From the NCBI GenBank assembly GCA_977017575.1, contig CDRNVI010000025.1:124001-188000 (forward strand): DNA of 64,000 nucleotides, written 5' to 3'. The stretch comes from Paramoeba atlantica (taxonomy: Eukaryota; Discosea). Shown in pieces: positions 17,929 through 28,840 of this stretch. The translations under genes and the position numbers were made by a program. The notes below the pieces were generated by a model. The model had not been told where the DNA came from, searched no databases, and saw only the letters and a program-made list of their open reading frames with translations. Position 1 is the stretch's first letter. Each line of letters opens with the position of its first letter.

Positions 17929-20900
17929 ATGACAAGCGATCAAAGTCTTCGACCTCGCGCAAGCCTAGACAAAAATCCGCCTTTACCCCACAGAATGACT
18001 AACACAAACGAAGGTAAGCTCAGCGAAGGCACTTTCACCGATGAAGAGCGTTCCCACCGACTCGGCAGTTGGGACCAGTTTGAGGGGAACAAACACTTGA
18101 TCTCCACCGCAAGTACATACAACGAGCAACTTTATACCACGCCGATCCCCACGGATATTCCCGCGGAATGGATGGATCACGCGCGCCAAATTGCACAGGA
18201 GAGGGAAACTCCAGACACAGGCCATACTGCGGCAGAAAACGAGGAAATGCAACACTGTGGGGTAAGACGGCAGAGCACAACTCACGAGAACGTATCTGCA
18301 TCACGGACTCCCGACAAAGCATTGAAGCTCAATACCGTAGTACAGGACGTTTCTCCCCGTCTGTTACACAACACTTCTCCCTCGAAAGGACCCACGAAGA
18401 CGGACACGAGGCATTCTAAACGAACACCGGCGACAGGGAAAAGCCCTCCCTCACCTCCCCCAGCTGAGGCCAAGGACTCATCAACCGAAATTACAAAAAA
18501 CAGAGAAGAATTCCGAGAATGCCCGGCGATGGGATGCACTTGGCGGAGCCCGGCGCACGGGGTATCGTGGCAAGCGTTTTATAACCACGCCGCCTGTCGC
18601 CACGGTAGCAGCATCCCTGCCGCCTGGTGGACTACAGAAGGTAGATTCTTGTGTGCCTCATGCGGGCGCTCTTACGACGTGAATAAAAGGGAAACACACC
18701 CACAGTCCTGCAAGGGAAAGATGATAACCCCTCAAAGCCCATCACACATGTCACACCCAAGCGACGAAAGCCACCCCCCATAACTCAGATGCATCAACCC
18801 GAGCTTCCCTCGTTGGCCTCTATTTCCCAGACACACTTGAGCACTTGCAAAGAGGTCTCCGCCGGATGCCTCTTTGGGGAGAAATCTTAACAAAAACGGC
18901 CGAAAACGCAGTCAAGGAAAACTCCCCCGCCGCGCGGACATATTCGCTGTGCTCCCGAAATGTCTCCTACCAGCTCCGCACCGAGGAGGGCGCAAGAATC
19001 ACACAACATACGCATCATTCGTCGAAAAGTGCATGAAACGATGGCTGGCGCAAGATTACGTACCCTTGTGGAATGAAACAGTAAACAACCCCCTCAAAAA
19101 GCAATCCGCAACCCCTAACATAGTTCACGATGAGGAGGAAAAAGCTGCTATCCGGTCAGAATTGCTGGTTCGACAAGGAGAGTACTCAAGAGGAATGGCA
19201 GCACTCACGGCTGACCCAATGGCGCCTGACGACGAAGAAACGTATATCAAGCTTCAGAACAAACACCCGTGCCGCCTTTCAGACAGCGACGTCATCGATT
19301 ACACTCCCCCGCCAACAGCGCCCTTGCAGGTAGACGAATCGGTAGTCGCGAAAACTATCAAAAGCTTTCACCGAGGCTCCTCCGCCGGAACCATGGGCCT
19401 ACGCCCAGAACACCTACAAGCAGCACTCTTAGCGCAGGTAGACAACACTACGAAACCTCTCAATGCTATTACAAACCTCGTAAATCACCTTCTAGCCGGT
19501 AAAGCCCCCCTAGAGGTTCAACCGTATTTCGCCGGAGCCAGACTTTGCGCCTTAGAAACGGGCGAAAACGACGTCCGACCCATAGCTGCGGGGGAAACTA
19601 TTCGTCGATTGGTCAGCAAAACCGCGTGCAACTTAGTTAAAGCCAAGGCAAGCGGCATATTCGCAGGGCTACAGTTCGGAGTGGCGACACCAGTCGGAGC
19701 TGAACGCATAATCCACACTTGCCGGCAAGCCATGGCCATCCACACTGATAACCCTGACTTTGTTCTTTGCAAAGTAGACCTAATAAACGCCTTTAACAAC
19801 GTTAGCAGAACTGCCTTCCTGAAGCTTGTAAGCGAGCACTTCCCAGAATTATTCCCATGGGCAAGCTGGTGCTATACCACCACTAGTGCATTGACTTACC
19901 GAACCCACACGCTCCTATCGGACGAAGGTGTCCAACAAGGGGACCCCCTCGGACCTCTTTTCTTCTCCCTGGTCGCTCTGGAATTAGCAAACGAAATCAA
20001 TCACCAGGCCGACTTGGACTTACAATTATGGTACCTTGACGACGGGGTTCTCATGGGCAAGGCCCAAGACACCAGAAATGCACTGGACACGATCGCCAGG
20101 GTAGGCCCTCGCTGGGGCTTGCATTTGAACATGTCGAAGTGTGAAATCATTGCCTCCCCTGCCTCGGCTAACGTGATAAATTTGTTCCCCGACATACCGG
20201 ACACCAAAATCAACGTACGTGGTGACTTTAGCGTTTTAGGAAGTCCGATCGGATCCCCAGAGTGTTGCTCCGAATACCTGACAACGCATGCCATTGAACC
20301 AGCAGAAACGGCGTTAGAAGCCATAACTAGAATCAAAGACCCACAGGTTTCAATGGCGCTTATTCGGCAAATGTGCCGGGTTCTGTAAAATGGTCCACGC
20401 CCTCCGCACGACCCCACCACAATCACTTACACATTTATGCGAGCGTCTGGATGATTTTCTCATGCACGCGGTAGAGTCATGTTTATGCCCCTTGCCTCCC
20501 TCTGCCTTGCCTCCCCTTGCCATCCCTTCCCTTCCACACGATCGCCCCCCCTTGTCACCCGATGATCTCCCCCCTACGTCATACCCACTGTACGCAACGG
20601 AGGATTGTTTCGACGCGAAGCCGCCGGACTGGGCGAAAAAGGGTATCCCCCGCCAAAGGGACATAAGCCATGCGATTTCGGCTACGGAATTTTCGCGAGC
20701 CTACGAAAAGGCTGACGCCAGGACTCTCGCACGCTGGGTTTCCCAGAGCGGGAAAGGGGCCAATAGCTGGGCTTTCGTAACGCCATCCAAAGACACAGGT
20801 CACGCCTTCACCCCAACAGAATTCCGTACCTTGTCCCGCTGGTGGTTGGGGGTACCAGTCTACGGGGAAGAATCAACATGCCCCAGGGAGAACTGCACGC

Positions 20901-21502
20901 TCCCCCTTGACATACACGGAGATCATGCTCTCACGTGTAAGCATGGGGAAGGTATCACCCGGCGACACCACTCGTTAGCCGATCAGTTTGCCGCCACCTG
21001 CAGCCAGGCCCACCTAGCACCCCAGCGCGAGAAAAGCCGCGGGAATAGGGGCCCAGGGGGTGCCTTGACCAGACCGGGGGACGTCTTCCTGCCGAGCCTC
21101 TTCCTTGGAAAAGCTATAGTGCTTGACTTCGCGGTCACTCACGCCCAGCAATCAAAATACACGGACACAGTCCGAAATGCTAGCTGGGTGGCCGCGGGGT
21201 CTTTCGCTGAGCACTACACCTCCGACCAGAAAGCTCGACAGCGCCGTGAATCTGAGTCGGCAGGAAGCGACTTCACAGCAATGGTCGTAGAGAGCTACGG
21301 CTCTTGGAGCTCTAGTGCCTTAGCAGTACTCCGGAAAGTAGGGGAACGTCGGGCCAAAGCGTCCAACGGCATTCTCAGTGACGGAGCTGCTACGCTACAG
21401 CTCCTCACAGACTTGAACATAACGCTGATGCGTCGCCAGGCACGTATGATGATATCAAGAATGCCGGTAGATGACCTTCCCACTCCACTGATCGAGCAAT
21501 AG
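17929..21502 (+). pseudogene. LINE-2 protein: zinc fingers, RT, RLE
   Basis: ATG 17929 opens a part with two C2H2/C2HC-like zinc fingers (CPAMGCTWRSPAHG...H...CRHG and FLCASCGRSYD...H...C, about residues 198-265), as in R2/NeSL N-termini. The frame then changes near 18780 and again near 18950. The pre-RT and RT (CALETGENDVRPIAAGETI, CKVDLINAFNNVS, GVQQGDPLGPLFFSL, catalytic LWYLDDGVLMG) run to 20388. A one-base shift near 20380 leads into the C-terminal part with CPRENCTLPLD...HALTCKHG, RRHH and the endonuclease core RPGDVFLPSLFLGKAIVLDF. Relative to LINE-1, about 70 residues after the RT are replaced by a Pro-rich stretch. Inactive as written. Confidence 0.85.
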
Positions 21503-22347
21503 CTTGGTAACGGAGGAGTAAGTCGTCCCTTGGGAGAATCGTTTCCTGACCACGCCGTTGTCGGCACAGGCCCACGTTTGCGCCCTCGCAAACAGATGGT
21601 CCAGATGCTGGTCGAGTCGACATAGTCTACGCTCACGCCTAGCATTAAATTAAACACACATCTTCGATGTATGTTTCTGTTTTGGGTGTATTTTGTATTG
21701 GTTTAATATCATTTTTTTTTGAGAAATGTTGTATTCTCTGTTGTGTCTGTTTTTGTATGTGACTTTTTTTCTGTTGTATTTGTTTGTTTTGTATGTACTT
21801 GCTGTTCCTCGGGGGGAGGACACTTTGAAGTCAGGGCTGGGAACCGGTCCCCCGCCCACGAAAATCCGGCGCACGGGGTGCATAATTTGCTTGGCGCGTA
21901 GTTGGATATTCTCCTGGGCTTGCTCTGGGTATTGGCGCTCTAGTGCTGTATGATCTTCCTCGTGTGAACTGTCGTGGAGCATACCTAGTGCGTTGAAAAC
22001 CGCGGCCTGTGTTGTATGTTCCCTGGTTATAGGTTACACTTTGTTCAATTGCATTGCCCAAACGGTCTTGTGGGTCTTTTTGTGTGATATACTGTGATCG
22101 TACGTATCGTGCATCTGCGCCGCGGTATATCCCTTGTAGGATGCGTATTTGGTCTAATGCATTCTGGCCTACACTTTTTTGATGCGTGTTGTCATTGTTA
22201 ATACCGCTTCGTTCCGCGCTGTCGTCGATCCATGACATCAAAATATCCCACAATGCTTGCAGTTGTGCGGACATACGAGAAGGAATGTCAAGCGCCGTTC
22301 GGAGCCGTTGTTTCAATATTTCGATTCCAAGCGGGCCTTGTAATATA

Positions 22348-23698
22348 AACCCCCCGTCACGAATAAGTGACCATAGGATAAAATCTGTGTTGAGGGGGGT
22401 ATGGGGGTATACATACCATATTTTCGTGTAGGATTTCGCGTTCTGCAGTTTCCCGCTATTGTTTTCTGTCCTAGAGAAACTAAATTTTTTAAAAAATTGA
22501 AAATATCGATTTTTTGAAAAACACTTTTTTTTTATGAGAAGGAGAAAACTATCCCTACCTAAAGGGGGTTTGACGCAAGCAGGGAAGCTTATACTTCGTT
22601 TATGTCACGAAGACGGTGTTTCTAAGCGAAAACTAGCAAAAGAATTTAATGTTAGTCGCCGAATTGTGAGATCTTACTTGGCAGAACCAATTGTGACTTA
22701 TGAGGCTTCCACCCCGAAATCTGAAAGTCCGGAGGTGAAAAAACGAAGATATGAAATTGAGAATGCCTTGCAGGATACAGATGCAAGGGGGGTACCAAAG
22801 AACAATAGTTCCAGACGTATTGTAGCTGTACTTGCTAGGAAAGGAATAAAAATAGGGAGAAGAACTGTACAAAGGGATCTTAAAGAATTGGCATGGAACT
22901 ACCAAGCGCGTCCTCTTTCTCAAGGCTTATCTGAAAAACAAATGATTAAAAGGGTAAAGTTTTGTAAAAAAATGGCTAAGAGGGAAGCGCCACTCTGGAG
23001 AAGTAATATTTAGTGATGAAAAGATATTTGACACCAATGACTCAAGGCGAAATCAGTGGGTACGCCCAAATGGAAAGCCATCCACAAGACAAAAGGTACG
23101 CTGGGCACCAAAGTGTCACGTTTGGGGTGCGATTGGGGTCCGGTGGAAATGCTTGCGCATCCTTCCTGTTTCGAATATAAATAGTAAAACCTACGTAGAA
23201 ACGCTCAAAAGTGTAACACTACCTTCTAACCGCATTTTTCAACAAGATGGGGCCACTGCTCACACAGCGAAGGCCACTAAGCAGTATCTTTTGAATTCAG
23301 GAATAAGCTTCATCGAAACGTGGCCCCCCAATTCACCCGACCTTAATCCCATAGAGAATGTGTGGTCTATGATGCAAGAACTTGTTGATGAGCAATTGCC
23401 TTCTAATACCGAATCACTTATCCATTGCGTAAAGAATGCATGGAGCAAGATTCCTACTGAGGTTATGGATCATATGGTTCTTAGCTTCAATAAGCGACTG
23501 AAAGCTTGTATTGAGAAAAATGGCGAAAAAGTGAAAAAATGGTAGGCGACCCCCCCTAGGTGTAGGTGTTCAGAATTTGTACCAAGTGTGTGACCCCAAG
23601 ATATTAGGGCCTGAGATCTGCAAAATGCAACAAGAATTAGCTAAAACGGCTTTATATACCAAAAGTTAGCCTATGGTCACTTATCGTGACGGGGGCTT
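22348..23698 (+). mobile_element. Mariner/Tc1-superfamily DD35E element, copy 2
   Basis: A 1351-bp element with TA on both sides (22346-22347 and 23699-23700) has inverted ends AACCCCCCGTCACGAATAAG and AAGCCCCCGTCACGATAAGT (right end reversed), about 28 bp. It interrupts the gag region. The uninterrupted site (TAATATAAATGTGTTCC) is kept in the second gag copy at about 26268-26284, which proves the boundary and the TA duplication. Confidence 0.95.
22534..23545 (+). pseudogene. DD35E transposase, one frameshift
   Basis: About 337 residues from ATG 22534 (MRRRKLSLPKGGLTQAGK) to 23545. Helix-turn-helix segments occur near residues 22-45 (EDGVSKRKLAKEFNVSRRIV) and 85-115. One frameshift near 22990 separates them from the catalytic core IFSDEKIFDTND, FQQDGATAHTA and NSPDLNPIENVW, with 35 residues between second Asp and Glu. 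The C-terminus GEKVKKW matches the copy at 3713. Inactive unless the shift is an error. Confidence 0.9.
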
Positions 23699-23730
23699 TA
23701 AATGTGTTCCACGTAAGTACATCACGAAGC

Positions 23731-24806
23731 AAGTACCTTGTTGTTTTCTTTTCTTTTTACATCCCCATGTGCCCCTGCACCCCGCCTGGCCGCGTTCCTC
23801 TTTCGTCAACCTCTTTCGTCGCCCCCTTCACGTCCTTGCGTCACCCCCGTCACCCCCCCCCATTTCGCCGGCCGGTTTGCCCCCCCCGCTTCACCCCCTG
23901 TCGACACCACCTTCACCCCCTTGCGGCACTGCTCTGTGCCGCTCCCTGTGCCACTCCCTGTGCCGTCCCCTGCGTCGTTCCCTGTGCTGCCCCCTGTACT
24001 GCCCTCTCTTCCGCTTCCTGTGCCGCCCCCTGTGTCACCCCCTTCCTTTGTCGCCCCCTTCGCCGACTGCGCTGCCCTCTTCGCCCGCCCTCTCTGTGTC
24101 ATTCCTTGTGTTTCCTCCCCTTGCACGACACTACCCTGTGCCGCTCCCTGTTCCACTCCCTGTACCGCCCCCTGCGTCGTCCCCTGTGCCGACCCTGTGC
24201 CGACCCTCTCTTCCGCTTCCTGTGCCGCCCCTTGCGCCGTCCCTTGTGCTGCCGCCCGAGAATGGCGCCCCCGGTACCGAGCATAACAAGGTACTAAAAA
24301 ACTAGGGTAGGCGTCATTCACGCTTTTTGAACGTACTTTTTTCTTTTTTTTTCTTTTTTTCTGCGGCTTGCAACTATGATAACGGGGCTAGGGTAACAAT
24401 TTGGAGAGATACGAGCTCGTTGAAGCTGAGGTTTGGCCTGTTGAAGCTGAGGAGCCAAGTCCGCTCGAGGGGATAACACCCTAGAAGACTTGGTCCGTTG
24501 AAGTTGAGGTGCAAAAACCGTTGAAGCTGAGAGTCGACACTCCCAAACTATGCCAGCAAGCAGGCAAGGGGTCAAGGAGCACTGCTTTTGGCAGTGTCGG
24601 GGTGTGGCGAACCCCACCCTCCTAGCTAATCCAGCTTCCCGCAGCGGACTTTCAGTCTGCGCGTTGGCTGGATCGGCTTGCATTGGCTCTGTGCTGCAAT
24701 CCTTTTAGGTCTTCGCACGGGTCGTGCGGGTCGGAGCTACCTTCGGCTCTCTCCGAGGAGGCAACACCCCGCCTACGGGGTTTTTACCTGAATAACATAA
24801 CATATA
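23731..24806 (+). mobile_element. SL-headed retroposon, copy 1, 12-bp TSD
   Basis: A 1076-bp insertion into the gag region lies between ACATCACGAAGC at 23719-23730 and 24807-24818. Its first bases are AAGTACCTTGTTG, the last 11 nt of the SL-like sequence, followed by a pyrimidine-rich leader. The first half is a C/T-rich minisatellite (CCCTGTGCCGCT-type units). The second half has four GTTGAAG(C/T)TGAG units and a run of hairpins ending ACCCCG-CCTA-CGGGGT-TTTT. The tail is (ATAAC)n. The long overlapping ORFs in the C/T-rich half are composition artefacts. Confidence 0.85.
23733..23743 (+). repeat. Spliced-leader imprint (11 nt) at retroposon 5' tip
   Basis: GTACCTTGTTG, then TTTTCTTTTC. It lies 2 nt inside a TSD-defined 5' boundary and in the same orientation as the 3' tail. 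This is the placement expected for an incompletely reverse-transcribed trans-spliced RNA. Confidence 0.65.
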
Positions 24807-25010
24807 ACATCACGAAGCTTAAAGCCGTCGCCCACTTCTTCTGATTCCGGGGTCTCGTCATCGGATTCAGGCAATTTTCCAGGCATCTTCGGCTCACTCG
24901 AAGATATGACGATACGCGTATAACTGACACTGTTGTTTGGCAACGGATACTTACCCCACGAATAGCTTACGATGATAGGGTTTTCTTGATCACCTGTGTC
25001 CTCCGCAATG

Positions 25011-25776
25011 ATGATGATGATGATGATGATGATTTGGGCCTTTTGATTCCGAAAAGTTATGGCCCCTCAACTCCCCAAACGGGCAGTCCGAATACGTCTT
25101 GCGACGTATCCGGAGAGCCAGCCATAGCAAGCTATGGCTGACCTCCGCTTGGAGAGGAGTTAGGTTTCCAAATATTATCCTCCAATAAAGGAAGCCAATA
25201 ATTAACAGCTCGGATAGGAGGGGTTCGCTACTCCCCAGCGTGGTTTAACAAGTTAATCCACGACCCTGCCTAAATTTGAATTGTTGCGTGGATGCTACCC
25301 TAGTTTTTTGACGTCTTGTTTTACTGACGCCGGGTAGTTCCATAGCATGGGAAATGGGCGCGGCAAAGGGGCCGGTGAGAGTGGGCGGGGCGGAGAGCGC
25401 AGTAAAGAGCGCAGAGTGTGGAGAGAGCGATGGGGAGAACGGGAAGGGCGGCGGGAAGGACGGCGGGAAGGACGGCGGGATGCGCGGCGGGGAGCGCGGC
25501 AGTGAGCGGGCGGCGGGGAGCGCGGCAGGCAAAGGGGTCATGATGGGGGGCGGCGAGGAGGGAAACCGGAAGGGCGACCCGGAGGGCAGTGCGGGAGGGC
25601 GCTTTCCTCTTTCGTCCAGGAGGGGTGAAAGGGGGTCATGGGGGAGTTCCACACCACGGGAGGCGGGCGGCAGGGAGCGCGGCAGGGAGCGCGGCGGGAG
25701 CGCGGCGGGAGAGCGATGGGGAGAGCGGCGGGGAGAGCGGCGGGTGGACAGCAGGAGAGCAGCGGGAGAGCGGCGG
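25011..25776 (-). mobile_element. SINE-like retroposon, 13-bp TSD, (ATC)n tail
   Basis: GTCCTCCGCAATG at 24998-25010 and 25777-25789 bounds a 766-bp insertion in the gag region. Read on the minus strand, the 5' half is a purine/pyrimidine-skewed GC minisatellite (plus-strand GGCGGGAAGGAC-type units, 25350-25776). The 3' half carries TTGGCTTCC and CCATAGCTTGCTATGG hairpin sequence, and it ends in (ATC)n. The ORFs in the GC half are artefacts of composition. Confidence 0.78.
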
Positions 25777-27138
25777 GTCCTCCGCAATGCCTCGCCATGT
25801 CGTCGCTAGGTTCTGTTTGCCACCGACGGGAAACCATGTCGCTTCAATTTCGAATTCATTTTCCTGCACGGCAGACCTAATTTCTTCGACAATGCGATCT
25901 ACTTCTTCCGGAAGCATGGCATTTTGAGCATATTTTTTATTTTGGTCTTCAGTCACGCTACACCGTTTCTTGGTTACACTTTGTTCAATTGCATTGCCCA
26001 AACGGTTTGTGTGATATACTGTGATCGTACGTATCGTGCATCTGCGCCGCGGTATATCCCTTGTAGGATGCGTATTTGGTCTAATGCATTCTGGCCTACA
26101 CTTTTTTGATGCGTGTTGTCATTGTTAATACCGCTTCGTTCCGCGCTGTCGTCGATCCATGACATCAAAATATCCCACAATGCTTGCAGTTGTGGGGACA
26201 TACGAGAAGGAATGTCAAGCGCCGTTCGGAGCCGTTGTTTCAATATTTCGATTCCAAGCGGGCCTTGTAATATAAATGTGTTCCATGTAAGTACATCACG
26301 AACCTTAAAGCCGTCGCCCACTTCTTCTGATTCCGGGGTCTCGTCATCGGATTCAGGCAATTTTCCAGGCATCTTCGGCACACTCGAAGATATGACGATA
26401 CGCGTATAACTGACACTGTTGTTTGGCAACGGATACTTACCCCACGGGTAGCTTACAATGATAGGGTTTTCTTGATCACCTGTGTCCTCCGCAATGCCTC
26501 GCCATGTCGTCGCTAGGTTCTGTTTGCCACCAACGGGAAACCATGTCGCTTCAATTTCGATTTCATTTTCCTGCATGGTAGAGCTAATTTCTTCGACAAT
26601 GCGATCTACTTCTTCCGGCAGCATGGCATTTTGAGAAGCATATTTTTTATTTTGGTCTTCAGTCACGCTACACCGTTTCTTGAGCGAATTCATCGGTGGA
26701 ATAGCTTCAATGGTGATGATGCATGCATGGCATTACCTCTTTCACGCTGTTTATCACGCCGTTCCAGTGCATCCACTTGAGTGGTGAGCTTTGCGAGTGC
26801 GTGCGTTAACTTATCCACGACAGAGCTTACCTGATCCGCGATGATACTATTTGGATGAGCTTGGCTTGTTGTGATGTGAGATTCGTCCGGTGGACGGTTT
26901 CCACCGAAAGGAGTGCTGTATATAGGTTCATTGTAGCTTTCAGACGATTCCCCACTTCGTTCTAATTGAGCCTGCGTTTGTGAGCGAGTGTGTACCAATA
27001 CTTTTTCTTCTCAATGTTAAAAGAATCGAAATACAGATCTACCAACAAATAGAATATGAACTAGTAAAATAATAACAATACAACTTTGAAAGTTTTATGT
27101 CACCAGACACTGGCCAAATTACTCTTCCTAGAGTCCTA

Positions 27139-27209
27139 GTATCTCCCTGCACGAAGTTGGCTCCAAGCTAGCAAGCGCATAGGTAGGCAGTTCTCGTGCA
27201 GGGAGATAC
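27139..27209. repeat. Perfect 16-bp inverted repeat
   Basis: GTATCTCCCTGCACGA (27139-27154) and its exact reverse complement (27194-27209) enclose a 39-nt loop; a third half-site GTATCTCCCTCGCCCC follows at 27248. It may be the end of the Tc1-like relic downstream or of a separate MITE. Confidence 0.5.
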
Positions 27210-27509
27210 GATTTCTTTTCAGTGGGAATCTGCTACAACTGTTGCTTCGTATCTCCCTCGCCCCTTTATACCTGGTTATATTTTATTACATTCCGTTACC
27301 ATGATATGCTAGTAGCAGTAGTAAGAGCTCCTTGTTCTCACCCCTTGTCTTCACCCCTTGTCACCGTACCATCAACCCTTGATATCACTCCTGTCAGCAC
27401 CCTCCTTAGTAGTGGTTCATGAAGTGGTTCATTGGTTTATGAACCACCAAGGTATGCTTGATGGTATGGGCATGCATTGCGCACGCAGCGGTAGGCAAGA
27501 TACGGTCTG

Positions 27510-27914
27510 ATTGAGGGAAATTTAAACGCCCATCAGTACGTTGAAATTCTGCACGAAAATCTTGCCCCCTCCATTGAGCAGGTGAGGCTAGACCCCGACG
27601 AGGTCCTGTTTCAACAAGACAATGACCCAAAACACACAAGCAAGCTTGCCAAAGAGTGGTTGGCGAGCCACACCTATGTAGTTTTGAAGTGGCCCCCGCA
27701 ATCCCCAGATCTCAATCCTATTGAGAACACGTGGGGCCACTTGAACCGGCGTCTTTCTGCCTATAAGGACCCTGAGGGAATGATTGAGCTTTGGGGACGG
27801 GCCCAAGTTGTGTGGGACGCACTTCCCAGCGCCCTATGCGCGTCCACAGCGAGCAGCATGCCTCGCCGTATGAGAGCGGTGATTGCTGCAAGAGGGGGGC
27901 ATACAAAGTATTAG
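27510..27914 (+). pseudogene. Tc1-like DD34E transposase, C-terminal relic
   Basis: The reading LNAHQYVEILHENLAPSIEQ leads into VLFQQDNDPKHTSKLAKEWL and WPPQSPDLNPIENTWGHLNR, the second and third catalytic blocks with the classical 34-residue spacing. It stops at 27914 after RRMRAVIAARGGHTKY, the normal C-terminus. The N-terminal half and first Asp are gone. It looks most like fungal/oomycete-style Tc1 elements and is a third Tc1/mariner lineage distinct from those at 3.5-8.4 and 22.3 kb. Confidence 0.85.
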
Positions 27915-28012
27915 TTTTACCTTGTTTTTACCGTTTATTAATCAAGAAATAATCCATTTTTTATCAAACAATCTTCACTTGAAAAAAGTGTAAATTTTTT
28001 TTACACTTTTTT

Positions 28013-28694
28013 TTGAGACATTTTTTAAAAACCACTCTCTCCAAGGCGAAAGAAGCAGGAGTAGCTCCTGAGATTTTGCCCCTCCCCCACATCCGGCGGA
28101 AAAAGAAAACAGTGCCAACTCTGAGTTCCCAGCCGGCGAGCGCCTCACCCCCACAGAAGTCCTTCCCTCCCCGGTCTCTACGATCACCACCGTCGCCGTC
28201 GAACCTGTCCACCCCCAACGCAGCCCCCTACACCACCCTCGCGGTCACCGTCGTCGACTCTGCCGCAGTCCCCGCCGGCGCCGCAGTCAACCCCTCCAGC
28301 ACCTTCTGCTACCCCACCTATGCCGCTTCCCCTCCCTCTGTTGACAAAGTCACCGTCGCCACAGCCTCCGCCGCCGTCAGAGTCACTAGCGAGGCAATCC
28401 CCGCCATCATCAGGGAGAAGGAATGGCAGAAGAGGCAAAAGAATGTCCTTTTACGAGCTGAAAAAACAATTTGATGATGCAAAGGAGGAAAAGGAAAGGA
28501 AAGCTCAGGAAGAAGCCGCGTCGAAGCGTGCGAAAGCAAGTTCAATAATTCGTATACGTCGACCTGAGGGATACAAGTTCAAGTTACCAACAGGGGAAGA
28601 TTTCCCGACCCTATCCTTTTTTAGCGCTAATACAGTCTTGGAGGCATTTCTCCTGCGAAATCTTATTAGCTCTCTACCGCAGGAAGTCACATAG
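28013..28694 (+). CDS. Hypothetical, Pro/Ala/Ser-rich ORFs
   Basis: Two overlapping frames (28013-28474 and 28320-28694) cover this stretch. The first is Pro/Ala/Ser-rich low complexity. The second ends in a more protein-like segment (MSFYELKKQFDDAKEEKERK, a charged helix or coiled coil, then RIRRPEGYKFKLPTGEDFP). It may be the front of the DIRS-like element that begins downstream, or an unrelated fragment. No family recognised. Confidence 0.3.
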
Positions 28695-28840
28695 GAAAAC
28701 GAGAAATGTGCTCCTTCCCCCCTTCTCTCAATTTCCGAAGAGAAACTACCCCTGTATAATTTCTATTTAACCTTCGTCAATAGGATACTTTTCTTTTTAT
28801 TATAAGTAACCGGACATTATTATTAACCGGACCGAAGCGA

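Larger units (their letters stand above)
17847..21640 (+). mobile_element. RLE-type LINE-2 with SL at 5' end
   Basis: This is the most complete RLE LINE of the R2/CRE-like type in the window: SL-like 5' end, N-terminal zinc fingers, RT, knuckle, endonuclease and about 140 bp of 3' UTR. The coding region is decayed. Endonuclease placement after the RT puts it with CRE/NeSL/R2/R4 clades; in Euglenozoa the known members (SLACS, CZAR, CRE1) target SL-RNA genes. Confidence 0.8.
21641..26998 (-). mobile_element. DIRS-like gag region, partly duplicated (fossil)
   Basis: Two overlapping copies of one gag-like gene of a tyrosine-recombinase (DIRS-like) retroelement lie in tandem on the minus strand: one from about 21830 to 25970 and a second from 25971 to 26998. 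The gag N-terminus has the TRSQ motif seen in other copies here (MVHTRSQTQAQ, near 26998), then a W...WRG...Y...P module and a Gly/Arg-rich tail (TGRGFQRTRY). The first copy hosts a mariner, an SL-headed retroposon and a SINE. Broken, with several breaks. The two copies are nearly identical where they overlap, so the duplication is recent. Confidence 0.75.

Noticed and set aside
24285-24294. Minus-strand SL imprint AACAAGGTAC in the SL retroposon
   Set aside because: Only 10 nt match, inside a shared body and not at an element boundary; probably chance.
23673-24305. Several overlapping Pro/Cys/Arg-rich ORFs
   Set aside because: They are open in many frames on both strands because of a C/T-rich minisatellite in a retroposon; no motif.
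25245-26001. Gly/Arg/Ser-rich ORFs in both strands
   Set aside because: They come from a GC minisatellite within the SINE-like insertion at 25011-25776, and they cross its boundary.
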